DNA of 51,180 nt, from contig JAXJPR010000030.1 of NCBI GenBank assembly GCA_036311565.1, positions 1-51,180 of the forward strand, given 5' to 3'. Numbering within the stretch: the first letter of the stretch is position 1; each line of letters opens with the position of its first letter. Source of the stretch: Fimousia sp036311565. GTDB taxonomy: Bacteria > Bacillota > Clostridia > Lachnospirales > Lachnospiraceae. The position numbers and the translations under genes were made by a program. Shown here one piece after another: positions 1-8,110 of the stretch. Under the pieces are notes generated by a model. It was not told the origin of the DNA. It worked only from the letters and a program-made list of their open reading frames with translations, and did not search any database.

Positions 1-173
1 AGGGAAGCTTGCGAGAGGCCAGAGCGGCTCAAGAGAAAAGCCAAAAGTCGCGCATATGGGGCGAAAGCCCCGCCGCGAGCAAGGGAAGCTTGCGAGAGGC
101 CAGAGCGGCTCAAGAGAAAAGCCAGAAGTCGCGCAAGGGGGCAAAAGCCCCGCCGCGAGCAAGGGAAGCTTGC
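1..173. repeat. GC-rich tandem repeat, about 80 bp unit, two full copies plus a partial third
   Basis: Copy 1 covers 1-81, copy 2 covers 82-161 and a 12-base start of a third copy covers 162-173. The copies differ at only a few positions, mostly around 53-61 against 134-141. Each unit holds a GGGGC/GCCCC hairpin with a four-base loop (GAAA or AAAA), a GGCT/AGCC hairpin, and a GCAAG/CTTGC hairpin across the unit junction. The block is far richer in G+C than its surroundings and stops abruptly at an AT-rich tract. It touches the left edge, so more copies may lie outside. One frame is open from base 1 to a TAA at 175-177 and would encode an Arg/Lys-rich repeat peptide, but no start is visible and I do not call it a gene. 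Function is unknown. Confidence 0.85.
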
Positions 174-245
174 ATAATTTTTTGATGAGAAAAAGTATGA
201 AAGTTTTAAGATAAAAGAAAATATGTATAAATGTTATCAAAGGGG

Positions 246-273
246 TTGTGAAAGTAGTATAATATGCTATAAT
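246..273 (+). promoter_or_regulatory. Probable sigma-A promoter for the alcohol dehydrogenase gene
   Basis: A -35 box TTGTGA at 246-251 and a perfect -10 box TATAAT at 268-273 are separated by 16 bases. Transcription would begin near 280, giving a leader of about 57 bases. Confidence 0.5.
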
Positions 274-336
274 ATAATAACATTGTTAATTAATTATCAA
301 ATAGGTTTGGGAAACATTTTAAGGAGGGTGTTTAAA

Positions 337-1554
337 ATGGCAAGATTTACATTACCTCGTGACTTGTATCACGGAAAGGGTGCGTTAGAAGCACTGAAAA
401 CATTTACAGGAAAAAAAGCCATGATTTGTGTAGGCGGCGGTTCTATGAAACGCTTTGGATTCTTAGATCGTGCAATCGAGTATTTGAAAGAAGCCGGTAT
501 GGAAGTAGAATTATTCGAAGGTATCGAACCAGATCCATCAGTAGAAACCGTTATGAGAGGTGCAGATGCAATGCTCAAATTTGAGCCAGATTGGATTATT
601 GCAATGGGTGGTGGTTCTCCAATCGATGCTGCAAAAGCAATGTGGATTAAATACGAATATCCAGACATTACATTTGAAGATATGTGTAAAGTATTTGGAA
701 TACCAGCTTTAAGAAAAAAAGCAAATTTTTGTGCGATTTCTTCTACATCTGGTACAGCAACAGAAGTAACAGCATTTTCAATTATTACTGACTACGAAAA
801 AGGAATCAAATATCCAATCGCAGATTTTGAGATTACTCCAGATGTAGCAATTGTAGATCCAGAACTTGCAGAAACAATGCCTAAGAAATTAGTTGCTCAT
901 ACAGGTATGGATGCAATTACTCACGCAATTGAAGCATATGTATCTACTGCAAACTGTGATTACACAGACCCTCTTGCATTACATGCAATTAAGATGATTC
1001 AGAGAGATTTGGTTGGTTCTTATAACGGAGACATGGAAAAACGAGATTCTATGCATAATGCACAGTGTTTAGCAGGAATGGCTTTCTCTAATGCTTTATT
1101 AGGTATTGTACATTCAATGGCACATAAAACAGGAGCAGCTTTTGCTGATTATGATGCACATATCATTCATGGTGCTGCTAATGCTATGTATCTTCCAAAG
1201 GTTATTGCTTTTAATGCAAAAGATGAAACTGCGAAAAAACGTTATGGTGATATTGCTGATTTTATGGAATTGGGCGGAGAAACTTTAGATGAAAAAGTAG
1301 ATTTGTTAATCCAGTATTTACGTGGTATGAATGATGATTTAAATATTCCTCATTGTATCAAGACTTATGGTGCAGACAGCTACCCAACAGAAAATGGATT
1401 TGTTCCAGAAGAAGTATTTTTAGAAAGACTTCCAGAAATTGCAAAAAATGCAATTGGTGATGCATGTACAGCATCTAATCCTCGTCAGCCTAGTCAGGAA
1501 GAAATGGAAAAACTGTTAAAATGCTGTTATTATGACACAGAAGTTGATTTCTAA
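337..1554 (+). CDS. Iron-containing alcohol dehydrogenase
   Basis: Group III (iron-dependent) alcohol dehydrogenase of 405 residues, a cytosolic enzyme that reduces aldehydes to alcohols with NAD(P)H during fermentation. The nucleotide-binding motif GGGSPIDAAK lies at residues 91-100. Candidate metal ligands are Asp192, His196, His259 and His278, within the usual HTGMDAITHAIEAYVS and GIVHSMAHKTGA blocks. The loop between the last two histidines is about five residues longer than I recall for FucO. The frame stays open upstream to 223, but the start is placed at ATG 337 because AAGGAGG sits at 321-327 and the upstream translation shows no family similarity. It stands alone, with its own promoter and terminator. 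The substrate (ethanol, butanol or other) cannot be told from sequence. Confidence 0.93.
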   Translation: MARFTLPRDLYHGKGALEALKTFTGKKAMICVGGGSMKRFGFLDRAIEYLKEAGMEVELFEGIEPDPSVETVMRGADAMLKFEPDWIIAMGGGSPIDAAKAMWIKYEYPDITFEDMCKVFGIPALRKKANFCAISSTSGTATEVTAFSIITDYEKGIKYPIADFEITPDVAIVDPELAETMPKKLVAHTGMDAITHAIEAYVSTANCDYTDPLALHAIKMIQRDLVGSYNGDMEKRDSMHNAQCLAGMAFSNALLGIVHSMAHKTGAAFADYDAHIIHGAANAMYLPKVIAFNAKDETAKKRYGDIADFMELGGETLDEKVDLLIQYLRGMNDDLNIPHCIKTYGADSYPTENGFVPEEVFLERLPEIAKNAIGDACTASNPRQPSQEEMEKLLKCCYYDTEVDF

Positions 1555-1589
1555 TAAAAATAGAATGATTTAGGATTAAAATTTATACA

Positions 1590-1657
1590 TATAGCATGAG
1601 CCAGAAGTATTTTTGAATTGCTTTACAACTCAAAATACGGTTCATGCTATATTTTTG
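1590..1657 (+). terminator. Intrinsic terminator after the alcohol dehydrogenase
   Basis: A long stem-loop pairs TATAGCATGAGCC (1590-1602) with GGTTCATGCTATA (1639-1651), with a further imperfect inner stem, and runs into TTTTTG. Confidence 0.8.
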
Positions 1658-1840
1658 CAGCAAAGATATAGAAAAAATATAATTTTCTATGGAAAAATTT
1701 TAGAGTATACAGTATAATGGTAAGAATTTGACTATTGATGCAAAGAAATTTGTAACTATTATATCGAAATAATGCTGTGAGATGCACAAATATGCTAAAT
1801 TTCATGGGATGCATTGTTATTAAATTGTCAGAATATTCTG
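1658..1840. other. AT-rich intergenic stretch, no gene recognised
   Basis: Between the terminator and the nfnA promoter no credible reading frame or RNA gene is visible. It contains an inverted repeat ATAGAAAA/TTTTCTAT at 1668-1690 and an isolated TATAAT at 1713-1718 without a good -35 box. Confidence 0.5.
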
Positions 1841-1869
1841 TTGATTAATGAAAAAGATATTGATATAAT
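1841..1869 (+). promoter_or_regulatory. Promoter of nfnAB
   Basis: TTGATT at 1841-1846 and a perfect TATAAT at 1864-1869 are separated by exactly 17 bases. Transcription would start near 1876, about 120 bases upstream of the gene. Confidence 0.75.
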
Positions 1870-1879
1870 ATTACTAATT

Positions 1880-1930
1880 AAAAAACGCTAAGGCGTTTTA
1901 AATTGCCAAAACTGCATAGCAGGGCAATGC
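1880..1930 (+). promoter_or_regulatory. Structured 5' leader of nfnAB, two perfect hairpins
   Basis: Directly after the predicted transcription start, AAAACGC (1882-1888) pairs with GCGTTTT (1893-1899) over a TAAG loop. Next, ATTGCC (1902-1907) pairs with GGCAAT (1923-1928), enclosing CTGC/GCAG (1912-1915/1919-1922). There is no T-run after either hairpin, so neither is a simple terminator. I do not recognise a described riboswitch class. It may be a cis-regulatory RNA or an mRNA-stabilising structure. Confidence 0.5.
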
Positions 1931-1997
1931 TTATTAATTATTTTATGGAAACATAGTATATGAAAATGTAAGAAATAGGTACTTAGGAGGGAACAAG

Positions 1998-2885
1998 ATG
2001 TACAAAATTTTAAAAGCCGAACAGCTGGCTTCTAACATCTATCTTATGGATGTAGAAGCTCCTCGTGTTGCAAAATACTGTGAACCAGGACAGTTCGTCA
2101 TCGTTAAAATGGATGAAAAAGGGGAAAGAATTCCTCTTACAATCTGTGACTATGATAGAGAAGCAGGAGTCATCACGATTGTATTCCAACCAGTTGGAGC
2201 ATCTACAACAAAAATGAAAGAATTAAAAGCAGGAGATTCATTCCGTGACTTTACTGGACCACTTGGATGTCCTTCTGAATTCATTCATGAAGATTTAGAA
2301 AGCTTGAAACAGAAAAAAATCTTATTCGTAGGTGGTGGAGTAGGAGCTGCTCCAGTATATCCACAGGTGAAATGGATGAAAGAACATGGTATTGATGTGG
2401 ATGTTATCATCGGTGCAAAAACAAAAGATTTATTAATCTTAGAAGACGAAATGAGAGCTGCTGCCGGCAATTATTATCCATGTACAGATGATGGTTCTTA
2501 TGGACATGCTGGTATGGTTACGAGCAAAATTGAAGAGTTAGTTGCAGAAGGTAACCAATATGATGTTTGTGTTGCAATCGGACCAATGATTATGATGAAA
2601 TTTGCATGCCTTACTACAAAGAAATTAGGAATTCCTACAATTGTCAGTATGAACCCAATCATGGTTGATGGAACAGGTATGTGTGGAGCATGTCGTGTTC
2701 ATGTAGGGGATGAAATTAAATTTGCCTGTGTAGATGGTCCTGAATTTGATGGACATTTGATTAACTTTGATGAAGCAATGAAAAGACAACAGATGTACAA
2801 AACAGAAGAAGGAAGAGCAATGCTGAAATTACAGGAAGGCGACACTCACCATGGTGGATGTGGTCATTGCGGAGGTGATAACTAA
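1998..2885 (+). CDS. nfnA: NADH-dependent reduced ferredoxin:NADP+ oxidoreductase subunit A
   Basis: Small subunit (295 residues) of the electron-bifurcating transhydrogenase NfnAB, which couples ferredoxin and NADH oxidation to NADP+ reduction in the cytosol. The protein is of the ferredoxin-NADP reductase/PyrK type: an FAD-binding barrel in the N-terminal third, a nucleotide-binding region around VGGGVGAAPV (111-120), and a C-terminal [2Fe-2S] site with candidate ligands Asp224, Cys229, Cys232 and Cys244. That spacing agrees with my recollection of Thermotoga NfnA. The start ATG 1998 follows AGGAGG at 1985-1990. The stop overlaps the nfnB start as TAATG, so the two are translationally coupled. 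Sulfide dehydrogenase subunit B is the common alternative label for the same family. The nfnB partner makes Nfn the better call. Confidence 0.88.
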   Translation: MYKILKAEQLASNIYLMDVEAPRVAKYCEPGQFVIVKMDEKGERIPLTICDYDREAGVITIVFQPVGASTTKMKELKAGDSFRDFTGPLGCPSEFIHEDLESLKQKKILFVGGGVGAAPVYPQVKWMKEHGIDVDVIIGAKTKDLLILEDEMRAAAGNYYPCTDDGSYGHAGMVTSKIEELVAEGNQYDVCVAIGPMIMMKFACLTTKKLGIPTIVSMNPIMVDGTGMCGACRVHVGDEIKFACVDGPEFDGHLINFDEAMKRQQMYKTEEGRAMLKLQEGDTHHGGCGHCGGDN

Positions 2886-4273
2886 TGGCAGATATGATGA
2901 AAAGAGTTCCAGTAAGAGAACAGGATCCAAAAGTAAGAGCAACAAACTTCGAAGAAGTATGTTATGGTTATAATCAAGAAGAAGCAGTAGCAGAAGCTGC
3001 ACGATGCTTAAATTGTAAAAATGCAAAATGTATCCAGGGATGTCCAGTATCTATTAATATTCCAGGATTTATTTCAAAAGTAAAAGATGGTGATATCGAA
3101 GGTGCTTACGAAGTGATTGGAGAATCTTCTGCACTTCCAGCTATTTGTGGTCGTGTATGTCCTCAGGAATCACAGTGCGAAAGCAAATGTATTCGTGGAA
3201 TCAAAGGGGATGCGATCTCCATTGGTAAATTAGAAAGATTTGTAGCTGATTATGCATTAGAAAACGATATTAAACCAAAAAAAGCAGAAAAAACAAATGG
3301 ACATAAAGTTGCAGTCATCGGTTCAGGCCCATCTGGTCTTACATGTGCAGGTGATCTTGCAAAATTAGGTTATGAAGTAACTGTATTTGAAGCACTTCAT
3401 GAACTTGGTGGAGTATTAGTATATGGTATTCCAGAATTCCGTCTTCCAAAAGAAAAAGTCGTAAAAAAAGAAATTGAAAAAGTAAAAGAATTAGGCGTTA
3501 AATTTGAATCTAACGTAGTCATTGGTAAATCCATTACCATCGATCAGTTGATGGCAGAAGAGGATTTTGAAGCTGTATTTATTGGATCAGGAGCAGGACT
3601 TCCAATGTTCATGGGAATTCCAGGAGAAACAGCAAATGGCGTATTCTCAGCAAATGAATACTTAACAAGAAGTAACTTAATGAAAGCTTTTGATGATTCT
3701 TACGATACACCAATTGCAGCAGGTAAAAAAGTTGCAGTTGTTGGTGGTGGTAACGTAGCCATGGATGCTGCCAGAACAGCACTTCGTCTTGGAGCAGAAG
3801 TACATATCGTATACCGTCGTAGTGAAGCAGAACTTCCAGCCCGTGCAGAAGAAGTTCATCATGCAAAAGAAGAAGGAATCATCTTTGATCTTCTTACAAA
3901 TCCAAAAGAAATCCTTGTTGATGAAGATGGATGGGTAAAAGGAATGAGAGTAATCAAAATGGAACTTGGAGAACCAGATGCATCTGGAAGAAGACGTCCA
4001 GTTGAAATTGAAGGTTCTGAATACGAAATCGAATTAGATACCGTAATCATGTCTCTTGGAACAAGTCCAAATCCATTGATTGCGTCTACTACAAAAGGAT
4101 TAGAAACAAACAAAAGAAAATGTATCGTGGCTGACGAAGAAAATGGGCAGACATCTAAAGCTGCAGTATTTGCAGGTGGAGATGCTGTAACAGGTGCCGC
4201 AACCGTAATCCTTGCTATGGGTGCAGGTAAAGCTGGTGCAAAGGGAATCCATAAAATGTTAGCAAATAAATAA
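2885..4273 (+). CDS. nfnB: NADH-dependent reduced ferredoxin:NADP+ oxidoreductase subunit B (GltD-like)
   Basis: Large subunit (462 residues) that carries the bifurcating FAD and binds NADP(H). Two [4Fe-4S] clusters near the N-terminus are marked by Cys41, Cys44, Cys49, Cys53 and Cys88, Cys92, Cys98, Cys102. An FAD Rossmann motif VIGSGPSG follows near residue 145, and an NADPH motif VVGGGNVAMDAART near 288. A C-terminal AGGDAVTGAATVILAMGAG block completes the glutamate-synthase small-subunit (GltD) fold. No glutamate synthase large subunit is nearby, and the direct coupling to nfnA supports Nfn instead of GltD. A strong terminator follows. Confidence 0.88.
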   Translation: MADMMKRVPVREQDPKVRATNFEEVCYGYNQEEAVAEAARCLNCKNAKCIQGCPVSINIPGFISKVKDGDIEGAYEVIGESSALPAICGRVCPQESQCESKCIRGIKGDAISIGKLERFVADYALENDIKPKKAEKTNGHKVAVIGSGPSGLTCAGDLAKLGYEVTVFEALHELGGVLVYGIPEFRLPKEKVVKKEIEKVKELGVKFESNVVIGKSITIDQLMAEEDFEAVFIGSGAGLPMFMGIPGETANGVFSANEYLTRSNLMKAFDDSYDTPIAAGKKVAVVGGGNVAMDAARTALRLGAEVHIVYRRSEAELPARAEEVHHAKEEGIIFDLLTNPKEILVDEDGWVKGMRVIKMELGEPDASGRRRPVEIEGSEYEIELDTVIMSLGTSPNPLIASTTKGLETNKRKCIVADEENGQTSKAAVFAGGDAVTGAATVILAMGAGKAGAKGIHKMLANK

Positions 4274-4305
4274 TTGATAGAATAAAGGGATATCTTAAAT
4301 ATAGG

Positions 4306-4354
4306 CGGTTCTTATATTTCAAATCATAAAATTGAAATATAAGAACCGTTTTTG
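4306..4354 (+). terminator. Strong intrinsic terminator after nfnB
   Basis: A perfect 16-bp stem (4306-4321 with 4333-4348) begins CGGTTCTTAT and is followed by TTTTTG. Confidence 0.92.
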
Positions 4355-4472
4355 TTCTAATTTTATAATAACTTTTTGTAAAAAATATAATCATTTGTTA
4401 ATACATATCATACAGAATAGTCATAAGTTTCGGGTATAATAAATCCATCATAAAAGTTCGGAGGAAAAGGGT

Positions 4473-4907
4473 ATGAAAAGAGCAAGATTTTTTAATAAAA
4501 AAACAATTGTTGCATTGGGAGTTTGTTTTGGACTTGCCGGATACTTATTTGTAAATCATAGAAATGAAGCGGTTGCTGCGGATGTGGATACTGAAATCAG
4601 TAAATTGGATATCAGCTATCATCAGTGTGAGAATAATATGGAACAGGTTTTGGATGAAGATGTCTGTGAAACGATTTCTGTTCAGGTGCTAGAACTTGAG
4701 GAACAGGGAAAAGCATTCGAAGTCAGCAATCCCATTGAATTAGAAGATGGATATTATCAACATATCACAAAAGACAATGGGCACACTGTTGTGGCTGGAA
4801 TTCGTACAGATAAGCGTAATTATGTTGTAATTATTGAGTCTGATAAGACCATTAGTGATGAAGAAGCAAAAGAAGCCATTGAAGATCTTCAGGAAAAACT
4901 GGCTTAA
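4473..4907 (+). CDS. Small membrane-anchored or secreted protein of unknown function
   Basis: A 144-residue protein I do not recognise. The N-terminus has a basic stretch (MKRARFFNKK) and a hydrophobic segment at about 11-27, ending near AVAADVD. It could be a signal peptide cut after an Ala-rich site or a single membrane anchor. The rest is an acidic soluble domain with two cysteines (about 52 and 65) that could form a disulfide outside the cell. The start follows GGAGG near 4460, and a TATAAT at 4435-4440 without a clear -35 lies upstream. It is monocistronic between two terminators. No lipobox or catalytic motif is seen. Confidence 0.75.
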   Translation: MKRARFFNKKTIVALGVCFGLAGYLFVNHRNEAVAADVDTEISKLDISYHQCENNMEQVLDEDVCETISVQVLELEEQGKAFEVSNPIELEDGYYQHITKDNGHTVVAGIRTDKRNYVVIIESDKTISDEEAKEAIEDLQEKLA

Positions 4908-4951
4908 TAAAAAATTATGAAGTAGGAATATTAATATAGAAGATTCTTAAA

Positions 4952-4986
4952 AGAAGCATCTTTTCAATAGAAGGTGCTTCTTTTTT
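4952..4986 (+). terminator. Intrinsic terminator before pyrC
   Basis: AGAAGCATCTT (4952-4962) pairs with AAGGTGCTTCT (4971-4981), with one G-T pair, and is followed by six T. Confidence 0.88.
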
Positions 4987-5006
4987 CTTATTTATAATGG
5001 TATACT
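4978..5006 (+). promoter_or_regulatory. Possible extended -10 promoter of the pyr operon
   Basis: TGGTATACT at 4998-5006 is an extended -10 element. The -35 position (4978-4983, TTCTTT) is poor and lies in the preceding terminator arm. I see no PyrR-binding loop or attenuator between here and pyrC. Confidence 0.4.
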
Positions 5007-5044
5007 AAATTAAATCAGAAATAGAAATTGCTAGGAGGAAATCT

Positions 5045-6307
5045 ATGATTTTAATTAAAAATGGAAGGGTTATGGACCCGAAAACTGGATTTGATGAGAT
5101 TACAGATGTTGTTTTAGAAGAAGGAATCATCCAGTCCGTTGGAGAAAAAGCCGAAGGAGAATTTGATCAGGTGATTGATGCCAATGGATGTATAGTGGCA
5201 CCAGGGCTTATCGATGTTCATGTCCATTTCCGTGATCCTGGATTTACTTATAAAGAAGACATGGTGACAGGAAGTCAGGCAGCGGCAGCAGGAGGATTTA
5301 CAACGGTTGTTTGTATGGCCAATACCAAACCAGTTGTGGACAATGCAGATACGCTAAAAGAGATTTTAGAGCGGACAAAAACTCTTCCAATCCGTATGCT
5401 ACAGGCCAGCGCAGTGTCAAAAGGATTAAAAGGAGAAGAACTGGTAGATTTTGAAGCAATGAAAGAAGCCGGAGCTGTTGGATTTACTGATGATGGAATT
5501 CCATTAATGGATGCAGCCATACTGAAAAAGGCAATGGAAAAGGCAAAAGAATGCAATATGCCAATCAGTCTGCATGAGGAAGATCCGGCATTTATTGATG
5601 CTCCTGGAGTAAATAAAGGGATTGTTTCTGAAAAATTAGGATATGGCGGGGCATCTGCTTTAGCGGAAGATGTGATGGTAGCCAGAGATGTAGTGATCGC
5701 TATGGAAACAGGTGCTTCTGTAGATATTCAGCACATCAGCTCTGGAAATTCTGTAGATCTGGTTCGTTTTGCAAGAGAGCATGGGGCAGAAGTCGTTGCA
5801 GAAGCATCTCCACATCATTTTTCATTAACAGAAGAAGCAGTTTTAGAGCATGGTACATTGGCACGTATGAATCCACCTCTTCGTACGGAAAAAGATCGTC
5901 AGAAGATCATTGAAGGATTAAAAGATGGAACCATTACGATCATTGCAACAGATCATGCGCCCCATTCCAAAGAAGAAAAAGAAAAACCCTTGGGACAGGC
6001 CCCAAGCGGAATTATCGGATTAGAAACGGCACTTGCACTTGGAGTGACGAATCTGGTAAAAGCGGGACATTTGAGTATGATGGAGCTGTTAGAAAAGATG
6101 ACCATCAATCCTGCAAAACTGTATCATTTGGAACAGGGAAGCATTGAAGCGAAAAAACCAGCAGATTTGGTAATTTTTAATCCGGATGAGGATTATATTA
6201 TTGATAAATTTTATTCCAAAGCCAGCAATTCACCATTTGTGGGAACGAAAGTTTATGGAAAAATCAAATATACCATCTGCAATGGAAATGTAGTATTTGA
6301 GAATTAG
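5045..6307 (+). CDS. pyrC: Dihydroorotase
   Basis: Third step of de novo pyrimidine synthesis, the reversible cyclisation of carbamoyl aspartate to dihydroorotate, in the cytosol. The 420 residues match the class I dihydroorotase length. The metal-binding HVHFRDPG block has His59 and His61. The middle metal ligands lie in the SLHEE and DIQHIS blocks, and the late Asp in IATDHAPHSKEEK. The start ATG follows AGGAGG at 5033-5038. It leads a pyrC-F-K-D-E gene set all on the same strand. The carbamoyl phosphate synthase and aspartate transcarbamoylase genes are not in the window. Confidence 0.95.
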   Translation: MILIKNGRVMDPKTGFDEITDVVLEEGIIQSVGEKAEGEFDQVIDANGCIVAPGLIDVHVHFRDPGFTYKEDMVTGSQAAAAGGFTTVVCMANTKPVVDNADTLKEILERTKTLPIRMLQASAVSKGLKGEELVDFEAMKEAGAVGFTDDGIPLMDAAILKKAMEKAKECNMPISLHEEDPAFIDAPGVNKGIVSEKLGYGGASALAEDVMVARDVVIAMETGASVDIQHISSGNSVDLVRFAREHGAEVVAEASPHHFSLTEEAVLEHGTLARMNPPLRTEKDRQKIIEGLKDGTITIIATDHAPHSKEEKEKPLGQAPSGIIGLETALALGVTNLVKAGHLSMMELLEKMTINPAKLYHLEQGSIEAKKPADLVIFNPDEDYIIDKFYSKASNSPFVGTKVYGKIKYTICNGNVVFEN

Positions 6308-6411
6308 TCGTAAATATGGTAAAATTTCTATGATTGTTAGGTCATATGTTTCGATAAGAAAAAGGACCGGATTGTTTAACATAATAAGAATATATTGAAA
6401 GGAGCTTTCCA

Positions 6412-7335
6412 ATGATTAATAAATTAGTAAGTAAAATTCAGAAATTAGAAGCGCCAATCGTAGTAGGATTGGATCCAATGTTAAACTATGTACCAGAACA
6501 TGTGCAAAAGAAAGCATATGCGGAATATGGAGAGACTTTAAAAGGAGCCGGAGAAGCGATTTTTGCATATAACAAAGAAATTATTGATGCAACTTATGAT
6601 TTAATTCCAGCTGTAAAACCACAGATCGCTATGTATGAACAGTTCGGAATTGAAGGATTAATTGCGTTTCAAAAAACATGTGAATATGCAAAAAGCAAGG
6701 ATTTAGTAATTATCGGAGATATTAAGAGAGGAGATATTGGTTCTACTTCTGCAGCCTATGCGGTTGGACATGTGGGACAGGTCGCTGTTGGCAATAACAA
6801 ATATCGAGGATTTGACGAAGATTTTGTAACAGTGAATCCATATCTAGGAAGTGATGGGGTAAAACCATTTATTGATGTATGCAAAGAAGAAAATAAAGGT
6901 ATCTTTGTTCTTGTAAAGACATCAAATCCATCCAGTGGGGAATTCCAGGACCAGTTAATCGATGGAACACCTTTATATGAAAAAGTAGCCCAAAAAGTAG
7001 CAGAGTGGGGTGAAGAGCAGATGGGAGATGCTTACAGCTATGTTGGAGCCGTTGTCGGTGCTACTTATCCGGAAATGGGAAAAGTATTAAGAAAAGTAAT
7101 GCCAAAAACATATATTTTGGTACCTGGATATGGGGCACAGGGCGGAAAAGCAAAAGATTTGGCTCCATTCTTTAATGCAGATGGTTTAGGAGCAATCGTA
7201 AACTCTTCCCGTGGAATTATTGCAGCATATAAACAGGATAAGTATGCTTCTTTCGGGGCAGAAGGATTTGCAGATGCATCCCGCCAGGCAGTATTGGATA
7301 TGAAAGAAGATTTGAGACAGGCTTGGATGAAATAA
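6412..7335 (+). CDS. pyrF: Orotidine 5'-phosphate decarboxylase, long type 2 form
   Basis: Decarboxylates OMP to UMP, the last step of UMP synthesis. At 307 residues it is the longer type 2 (mycobacterial-like) form and not the 230-240 residue Bacillus or E. coli form. The catalytic block GDIKRGDIGSTSAAYA is at about residues 102-117, with the Asp-Lys-Asp charge network. The phosphate-binding end PGYGAQGGKA and the SSRG motif are present. The start follows AAAGGAG near 6400. The gap from pyrC is about 100 bases with no terminator visible, and pyrK follows after 10 bases. Confidence 0.95.
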   Translation: MINKLVSKIQKLEAPIVVGLDPMLNYVPEHVQKKAYAEYGETLKGAGEAIFAYNKEIIDATYDLIPAVKPQIAMYEQFGIEGLIAFQKTCEYAKSKDLVIIGDIKRGDIGSTSAAYAVGHVGQVAVGNNKYRGFDEDFVTVNPYLGSDGVKPFIDVCKEENKGIFVLVKTSNPSSGEFQDQLIDGTPLYEKVAQKVAEWGEEQMGDAYSYVGAVVGATYPEMGKVLRKVMPKTYILVPGYGAQGGKAKDLAPFFNADGLGAIVNSSRGIIAAYKQDKYASFGAEGFADASRQAVLDMKEDLRQAWMK

Positions 7336-7345
7336 GGAGAAAAGA

Positions 7346-8110
7346 ATGGGAATTAGTAAAATTACAGCAGAAGTTGTGTCACAAAAATCCATTGCAACTG
7401 GAATTTTTGATATGACATTAAAAGTAGGAGAACTGGCAAAAGAAGCCAAAGCAGGACAGTTCGTTTCTGTATACAGTAATGATGGAAGTAAATTACTTCC
7501 AAGACCGATCAGTATTTGTGGAATCGATAAAGAAAATGGATGTCTGAGAATTGTGTATCGTGTAGCAGGAGAAGGAACCAAAGAATTTTCCGGATATACA
7601 AAAGGTACAAAAGTTCAGATTATGGGCCCATTGGGAAATGGCTATACATTAAACGATAAAAAAGCCATTGTAATTGGAGGCGGAATTGGAATTCCTCCGA
7701 TGTTAGAACTTGCAAAACAACTAGATTGCGAAAAGAGTATTGTTCTTGGATATCGAGATGAGTCATTCTTAAAAGAAGAGTTTGAATCTCTTGGAGATGT
7801 CTATGTATCCAGTGATTTTGGTACCATTGGTGTAAAGGGAACTGTATTAGATGCAATCAAAGAATATGGTGTAGAAGGCGATATCATTTATGCATGTGGT
7901 CCGACACCGATGCTTCGTGCCATTAAAGCTTATGCAGAAGAAAATGGAATAGAAGCACAGATTTCTTTAGAAGAACGTATGGCATGTGGAATCGGGGCAT
8001 GTTTAGGATGTGTTTGTAAATCAAAAGAAGTAGATGAACACACGCATGTTCATAACAAACGAATTTGTAAAGACGGACCAGTCTTTGATGCAAGGGAGGT
8101 TGAAATCTAA
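7346..8110 (+). CDS. pyrK: Dihydroorotate dehydrogenase electron transfer subunit
   Basis: FAD and [2Fe-2S] subunit of the class 1B dihydroorotate dehydrogenase, passing electrons from PyrD to NAD+. The protein is 254 residues long. It has the flavin motif RPISI near residue 52, a nucleotide-binding VIGGGIGIPPMLELAK region near 109, and a C-terminal iron-sulfur block MACGIGACLGCVC with a final cysteine in RICKDGP. It is a paralogue of NfnA in the same window. Its stop overlaps the pyrD start as TAATG, which fits a two-subunit complex made in equal amounts. Confidence 0.94.
   Translation: MGISKITAEVVSQKSIATGIFDMTLKVGELAKEAKAGQFVSVYSNDGSKLLPRPISICGIDKENGCLRIVYRVAGEGTKEFSGYTKGTKVQIMGPLGNGYTLNDKKAIVIGGGIGIPPMLELAKQLDCEKSIVLGYRDESFLKEEFESLGDVYVSSDFGTIGVKGTVLDAIKEYGVEGDIIYACGPTPMLRAIKAYAEENGIEAQISLEERMACGIGACLGCVCKSKEVDEHTHVHNKRICKDGPVFDAREVEI

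Noticed and set aside
1..173. CRISPR-like array
   Set aside because: The repeated unit is about 80 bases with no unique spacers, and no cas genes are present.
2885..4273. Glutamate synthase small subunit (gltD)
   Set aside because: No large subunit gene is nearby and the one-base overlap with nfnA identifies the pair as NfnAB.
6308..6411. PyrR-dependent attenuator between pyrC and pyrF
   Set aside because: No PyrR-binding loop pattern or terminator/antiterminator pair is visible; only a weak GGTC/GACC pairing.
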